A stretch of DNA of 8,729 nucleotides, from assembly GCA_023405565.1 (NCBI GenBank), contig JAEXXW010000641.1, positions 1-8,729 on the forward strand. The letters are read 5' to 3'. A program made the translations under genes and the position numbers. The notes under the pieces are model-generated. The model did no database searches. It saw only the letters and a list, made by a program, of their open reading frames with translations, and was not told the origin of the DNA. This DNA is from Pseudomonadota bacterium. Lineage in GTDB: Bacteria > Pseudomonadota > Alphaproteobacteria > Rhizobiales > Xanthobacteraceae. Below, piece by piece: positions 5,712-8,729 of this stretch. Numbering within the stretch: position 1 is the first letter of the stretch; each line of letters begins with the position of its first letter.

Positions 5712-8075
5712 TTAAGCAGCGCGCGCCGGCATCGATTTGCGGAGCGCACGCCAGACGGCCGACGATGTCGCCGGCATGTCGATCTCTTCTGTTCCGATAG
5801 CGTTGGTGATCGCGTTCATGACAGCAGCCGGCGCGGCAATCGCACCGGCCTCACCGCAGCCCTTGATGCCCAGCGGATTGGACGGACATTTGGTTTCGGT
5901 CATGCCGACCTCGAAGGTCGGAAAATTCTCGGCACGCGGCATTGCGTAATCCATGAACGAGCCGGACATGAGCTGTCCGTCCTTGTCATAGACCGCGTGC
6001 TCCAGCAGCGCCTGGCCGACACCTTGCGCGATGCCGCCATGCACCTGTCCTTCGACAATCATCGGATTGATGACGGTGCCGAAATCGTCCACCGCCGTCC
6101 ATTTGACAATAGTGGTGGCACCTGTGTCGGGATCGACCTCGACTTCGCAGATGTGGCACCCGGCCGGGAATGTGAAATTGGTCGGATCGTAGAACGCGCC
6201 CTCTTTCAGGCCCGGCTCAATCTCGTTGGTCGGAAATTTATGCCCGACATAAGCCGCCAGCGCCAGTTCACCAAAGGCGATGGCCTTGTCTGTGCCGGCG
6301 ACGGTGAACTTTCCGTCCTTGAACTCGATATCGCCTTCAGCGGCTTCAAGCAGATGCGCGGCGATCTTCTTCGCCTTGGCCTCCACTTTATCCAGTGCCT
6401 TCACGATCGCCGACATGCCGACCGCACCGGAGCGCGAGCCATAGGTGCCCATGCCGAACTGCACCTTGTCGGTGTCACCGTGCACAATCGATACCTGATC
6501 GATCGAAATACCGAGACGATCCGATACAAGCTGCGCGAAGGTGGTCTCATGTCCCTGCCCGTGCGCATGGCTGCCCGTAAGAACCTCAACGGTGCCGGTC
6601 GGATTGACGCGCACCTCGGCCGATTCCCACAGGCCGACACCGGCGCCAAGCGAACCCACCACCGCCGACGGCGCGACGCCGCAGGCTTCGATATAGTTGG
6701 AATAGCCGATGCCGCGCAGCTTGCCCCTCTTTGCGCTTTCGCGCTTGCGCTTGCTGAAGCCCTTGGCGTCGTGAATCTCCATCGCCTTCGACAGCGATGC
6801 CTCATAATCGCCGGCGTCATAGAGCGATGCGACCACCGTCTGGTACGGGAACGTCCTGACGAAATTCTTCTTGCGCAGCTCCGCCGGATCGAGCGCTAGT
6901 TCACGCGCCGACACTTCCATCAACCGCTCGACGACAAAGGTTGCTTCCGGCCGCCCCGCACCGCGATAGGCATCGACCGGCACCGTGTTGGTGTAGACCG
7001 AATCCACCTCGCAATAGATCGACGGGATCGCATACTGGCCCGACAACAGCGTTGCATAGAGATAGGTCGGTACCGCCGACGAGAAGGTCGACATGTAGGC
7101 GCCGAGATTGGCGATCGTCTTCACCCGCATGCCGACGATCTTGTTGTGCTCGTCAAAGCCAAGTTCGGCGTGAGTGACGTGATCCCGGCCATGCGCGTCG
7201 GTGATGAAAGCTTCGCTACGGTCAGCGGTCCACTTCACCGGACGCGCAATTTTCTTCGACGCCCAGAGACACACCACCTCTTCGGGATAGATGAAGATCT
7301 TCGAGCCGAAGCCGCCACCGACATCCGGCGCGATGACGCGCAGCTTATGCTCCGGCGCAACGCCAACGAAGGCTGAGATCACCAGCCGCGCCACATGCGG
7401 ATTCTGGCTCGTGGTCCAGAGCGTGAAATGCTCGGCACCGGGATCGTATTCGGCAACCGCGGCACGTGGCTCGAGCGCATTCGGCACAAGCCGATTGTTG
7501 ATGAAATCAAGCCGCGTGATGTGCTTGGCCGACTTCATCGCATTGGCGGTCGCATCGGCATCGCCGATATGCCACCGGTAGATCGTGTTGTCTGGCGCCA
7601 CATCATGGATCTGCTGCGCGCCTTTCGCCTGCGCTTGCGCCGGATCGATGATCGCGGGCAGCACCTCGAAATCGGTGACGATCTTTTCCGCCGCGTCCTT
7701 GGCCTGAGCCAGCGTTTCGGCAATCACCACTGCATAGGCGTCGCCGACATGATTGACCTTGCCGCGCGCCAGCGCCGGATGCGGCGCCATCAGCATCGGC
7801 GATCCGTCTTTCGAATGAATCATCCAGCCGCAGATCAGGTTGCCGAGCTTGTCGGCGGCGAAATCATCGCCGGTGTAAACGGCAACAACACCCGGCATCT
7901 GCGATGCCGCCGAAATGTCGATTTTCTTCAGCGTCGCGTGAGCATGTGGCGAACGAAGGAAACAGGCGAAGGTCTGCCCCGGCCGCGCGTGGTCGTCGGT
8001 GTAATGGCCCCGGCCGGTAATGAAACGCTGGTCTTCCTTGCGGCGCACGGCGGCGCCAATTCCGGTGGCGTTCAT
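5712..8075 (-). CDS. coxL: CoxL, molybdopterin-binding large subunit of form II CO dehydrogenase-type enzyme
   Basis: A 787-residue catalytic subunit of the xanthine oxidase family, full length for form II CoxL. Landmarks are the N-terminal RRKEDQRFITGRGHYTDD stretch, the cofactor-binding GGGFGSK (253-259), the active-site loop AYRGAGR (369-375) and the catalytic Glu in KGCGEAG (Glu742). Form I CO dehydrogenases carry AYxCSFR at this loop, with the Cys binding copper; here Gly372 replaces that Cys, so a CuSMo site is not expected. Form II enzymes have been linked to CO oxidation in some Bradyrhizobium-type bacteria, but their natural substrate is disputed and may be an aldehyde or N-heterocycle. 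The ATG at 8075 has GGAG six nt upstream. It lies between coxS (67 bp upstream) and coxM (20 bp downstream). No frameshift or missing block was seen. Confidence 0.95.
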   Translation of the reverse strand: MNATGIGAAVRRKEDQRFITGRGHYTDDHARPGQTFACFLRSPHAHATLKKIDISAASQMPGVVAVYTGDDFAADKLGNLICGWMIHSKDGSPMLMAPHPALARGKVNHVGDAYAVVIAETLAQAKDAAEKIVTDFEVLPAIIDPAQAQAKGAQQIHDVAPDNTIYRWHIGDADATANAMKSAKHITRLDFINNRLVPNALEPRAAVAEYDPGAEHFTLWTTSQNPHVARLVISAFVGVAPEHKLRVIAPDVGGGFGSKIFIYPEEVVCLWASKKIARPVKWTADRSEAFITDAHGRDHVTHAELGFDEHNKIVGMRVKTIANLGAYMSTFSSAVPTYLYATLLSGQYAIPSIYCEVDSVYTNTVPVDAYRGAGRPEATFVVERLMEVSARELALDPAELRKKNFVRTFPYQTVVASLYDAGDYEASLSKAMEIHDAKGFSKRKRESAKRGKLRGIGYSNYIEACGVAPSAVVGSLGAGVGLWESAEVRVNPTGTVEVLTGSHAHGQGHETTFAQLVSDRLGISIDQVSIVHGDTDKVQFGMGTYGSRSGAVGMSAIVKALDKVEAKAKKIAAHLLEAAEGDIEFKDGKFTVAGTDKAIAFGELALAAYVGHKFPTNEIEPGLKEGAFYDPTNFTFPAGCHICEVEVDPDTGATTIVKWTAVDDFGTVINPMIVEGQVHGGIAQGVGQALLEHAVYDKDGQLMSGSFMDYAMPRAENFPTFEVGMTETKCPSNPLGIKGCGEAGAIAAPAAVMNAITNAIGTEEIDMPATSSAVWRALRKSMPARAA

Positions 8076-8111
8076 GGCGCTCTCCCTGAACGGTTTTCCT
8101 TCCCGTAGCGG

Positions 8112-8129
8112 ACAGCTTCTACAGCTTCT
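8112..8129. repeat. Tandem duplication of a 9-bp unit in the coxS-coxL spacer
   Basis: ACAGCTTCT occurs twice head to tail (8112-8120 and 8121-8129), inside the 67-bp gap between the coxS stop and the coxL start. It looks like a simple replication-slippage duplication. No hairpin or ribosome site depends on it. Confidence 0.8.
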
Positions 8130-8142
8130 TATGTGCTGGCTT

Positions 8143-8613
8143 TTATGCCTTCATTGCCTTCGCGCCAGCGGCGATGGCCTTCACGATGTTATGGTAGCCG
8201 GTGCAGCGGCAGAGATTGCCATCCAGTTCGTGGCGGATGGTCTTGTCGTCGAGATCGTGGCCCTTGCGGTTCACCATATCGATCGCGGCCATGATCATGC
8301 CCGGCGTACAGAAGCCGCATTGCAGACCGTGATTCTCGCGGAACGCTTCCTGCATCGGATGCAGCTGCGAGCCGTTGGCCACGCCCTCGATCGTGGTGAT
8401 CTTGGCACCATCCACCTGCCAGGCGAATGTTGTGCATGATTTACGCGCCACTCCGTCCACATGGACAACACAGGCCCCGCATTGCGAGGTGTCGCAGCCG
8501 ACATGGGTACCGGTCAGGCGGAGATTCTCGCGCAGGAACTGCACAAGCAGGGTGCGCTCATCGACGTCGGCGCTGGTCGCTTTACCATTCACGGTCATCG
8601 TGACGGATGCCAT
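8143..8613 (-). CDS. coxS: CoxS, [2Fe-2S] small subunit of form II CO dehydrogenase-type enzyme
   Basis: A 156-residue two-domain iron-sulfur protein of typical length. The N-terminal plant-ferredoxin-like domain binds one [2Fe-2S] cluster through Cys40, Cys45, Cys48 and Cys60. The C-terminal helical domain binds the second through Cys99 and Cys102 (QCGFCTPG) and Cys135 and Cys137 (NLCRCTG). All eight ligands are present. It carries electrons from the molybdenum site of CoxL to the FAD of CoxM. The ATG at 8613 follows a strong ribosome site, TAGGAGGA, about four nt upstream. It is the first gene of the S-L-M operon, the order typical of form II; form I clusters run M-S-L. The same fold occurs in all xanthine dehydrogenase-family enzymes, so the assignment to Cox rests on the neighbours. 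Confidence 0.96.
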   Translation of the reverse strand: MASVTMTVNGKATSADVDERTLLVQFLRENLRLTGTHVGCDTSQCGACVVHVDGVARKSCTTFAWQVDGAKITTIEGVANGSQLHPMQEAFRENHGLQCGFCTPGMIMAAIDMVNRKGHDLDDKTIRHELDGNLCRCTGYHNIVKAIAAGAKAMKA

Positions 8614-8729
8614 GAGGTCCTCCTAAGGGTCAGATTCGAAGTGTTTTTGGCATGAAACCGGTCAGATAGCTCCCTCCGGAGCGAAAATCTCGCCGTTTTC
8701 CGCAAATTAGAACCGGAACAACTCTGAAC
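8614..8729 (-). promoter_or_regulatory. Upstream region of the coxSLM operon
   Basis: These 116 bp to the window edge contain no coding signal I recognise and should carry the operon promoter. Visible items are the strong ribosome site next to coxS, a small inverted repeat GCTCC-4 nt-GGAGC (8669-8682), the 11-mer shared with the VOC upstream region (8649-8659) and, near the edge, a segment (8700-8719) similar to one upstream of the transporter and coxE. No sigma-70 pair with good spacing was found. A GG..GC pair on the minus strand has 9 rather than 10 intervening bases, so it does not fit sigma-54. No regulator gene is in the window. Confidence 0.35.

Noticed and set aside
4732..5715. 327-codon plus-strand open frame across coxM
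   Set aside because: It begins in the palindrome and runs antisense to coxM with no family resemblance; a by-product of codon bias.
5856..5858. Cys740 in KGCGEAG as a substitute copper ligand in CoxL
   Set aside because: It lies in the loop of the catalytic Glu, and Cys at this place is, to my knowledge, common in form II-like enzymes; nothing shows metal binding.
5697..6899. 400-codon plus-strand open frame across coxL
   Set aside because: It lies wholly opposite coxL, has no recognisable domain and is rich in Arg and His as expected for the complement of a high-GC gene. coxL has full family support.
8702..8716. Possible sigma-54 (-24/-12) promoter upstream of coxS
   Set aside because: On the minus strand GG and GC are present in a TTCCGG...TTTGCGG context, but only 9 bases separate them; sigma-54 promoters need 10 and tolerate little change.

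Overview
The window is a gene cluster for a molybdenum-containing hydroxylase of the carbon monoxide dehydrogenase (Cox) family. It most probably comes from an alphaproteobacterium of the order Hyphomicrobiales (Bradyrhizobium/Afipia/Xanthobacteraceae-like). The high GC content, the close match of every gene to cox genes of that group, and two kinds of intergenic palindrome I associate with these genomes point there. One of these palindromes gives spurious peptides beginning MAGLDPAIH or MAGSSPAMT; the other reads CCTCATCCTGAGGAGC...GTCTCGAAGGATG. The species cannot be fixed from this sequence alone.

Layout, reading the minus strand from the right edge. coxS (iron-sulfur small subunit, 8613-8143), coxL (molybdopterin large subunit, 8075-5712) and coxM (FAD medium subunit, 5691-4864) form a tight operon with good ribosome binding sites. 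The S-L-M order and the active-site loop AYRGAGR (residues 369-375) mark it as a form II enzyme, not the classical copper-containing form I CO dehydrogenase (loop AYxCSFR). Further left on the same strand lie the accessory genes coxD (AAA+ ATPase, 3982-3053), coxE (von Willebrand A-domain protein, 1620-376) and an XdhC/CoxF-type gene that runs off the left edge (324-1). These are expected to mature or sulfurate the molybdenum cofactor site.

Two plus-strand genes are interleaved among these minus-strand genes. A VOC/glyoxalase-superfamily metalloprotein (4164-4670) lies between coxM and coxD. An OxlT-like oxalate:formate antiporter of the major facilitator superfamily (1738-3069) lies between coxD and coxE. 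The transporter keeps the oxalate-binding Arg and Lys (R289, K371). Its 3' end overlaps that of coxD by 17 bp, and no transposase or insertion-sequence ends are visible. The cox genes are therefore split into three blocks (SLM, D, EF) that need either separate promoters or one transcript antisense to the interleaved genes.

The intergenic spaces are short, but two are rich in structure. The coxD-VOC divergent space holds a 72-bp composite palindrome (4004-4075), which also creates misleading upstream start codons for both flanking genes. The VOC-coxM convergent space is almost filled by a 156-bp nested palindrome (4693-4848) that encloses two perfect hairpins. No RNA genes, CRISPR arrays, insertion sequences or regulators were found. 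The enzyme's substrate is not established by the sequence: CO is possible, but the oxalate transporter beside it makes a link to C1/C2 acid metabolism worth testing.
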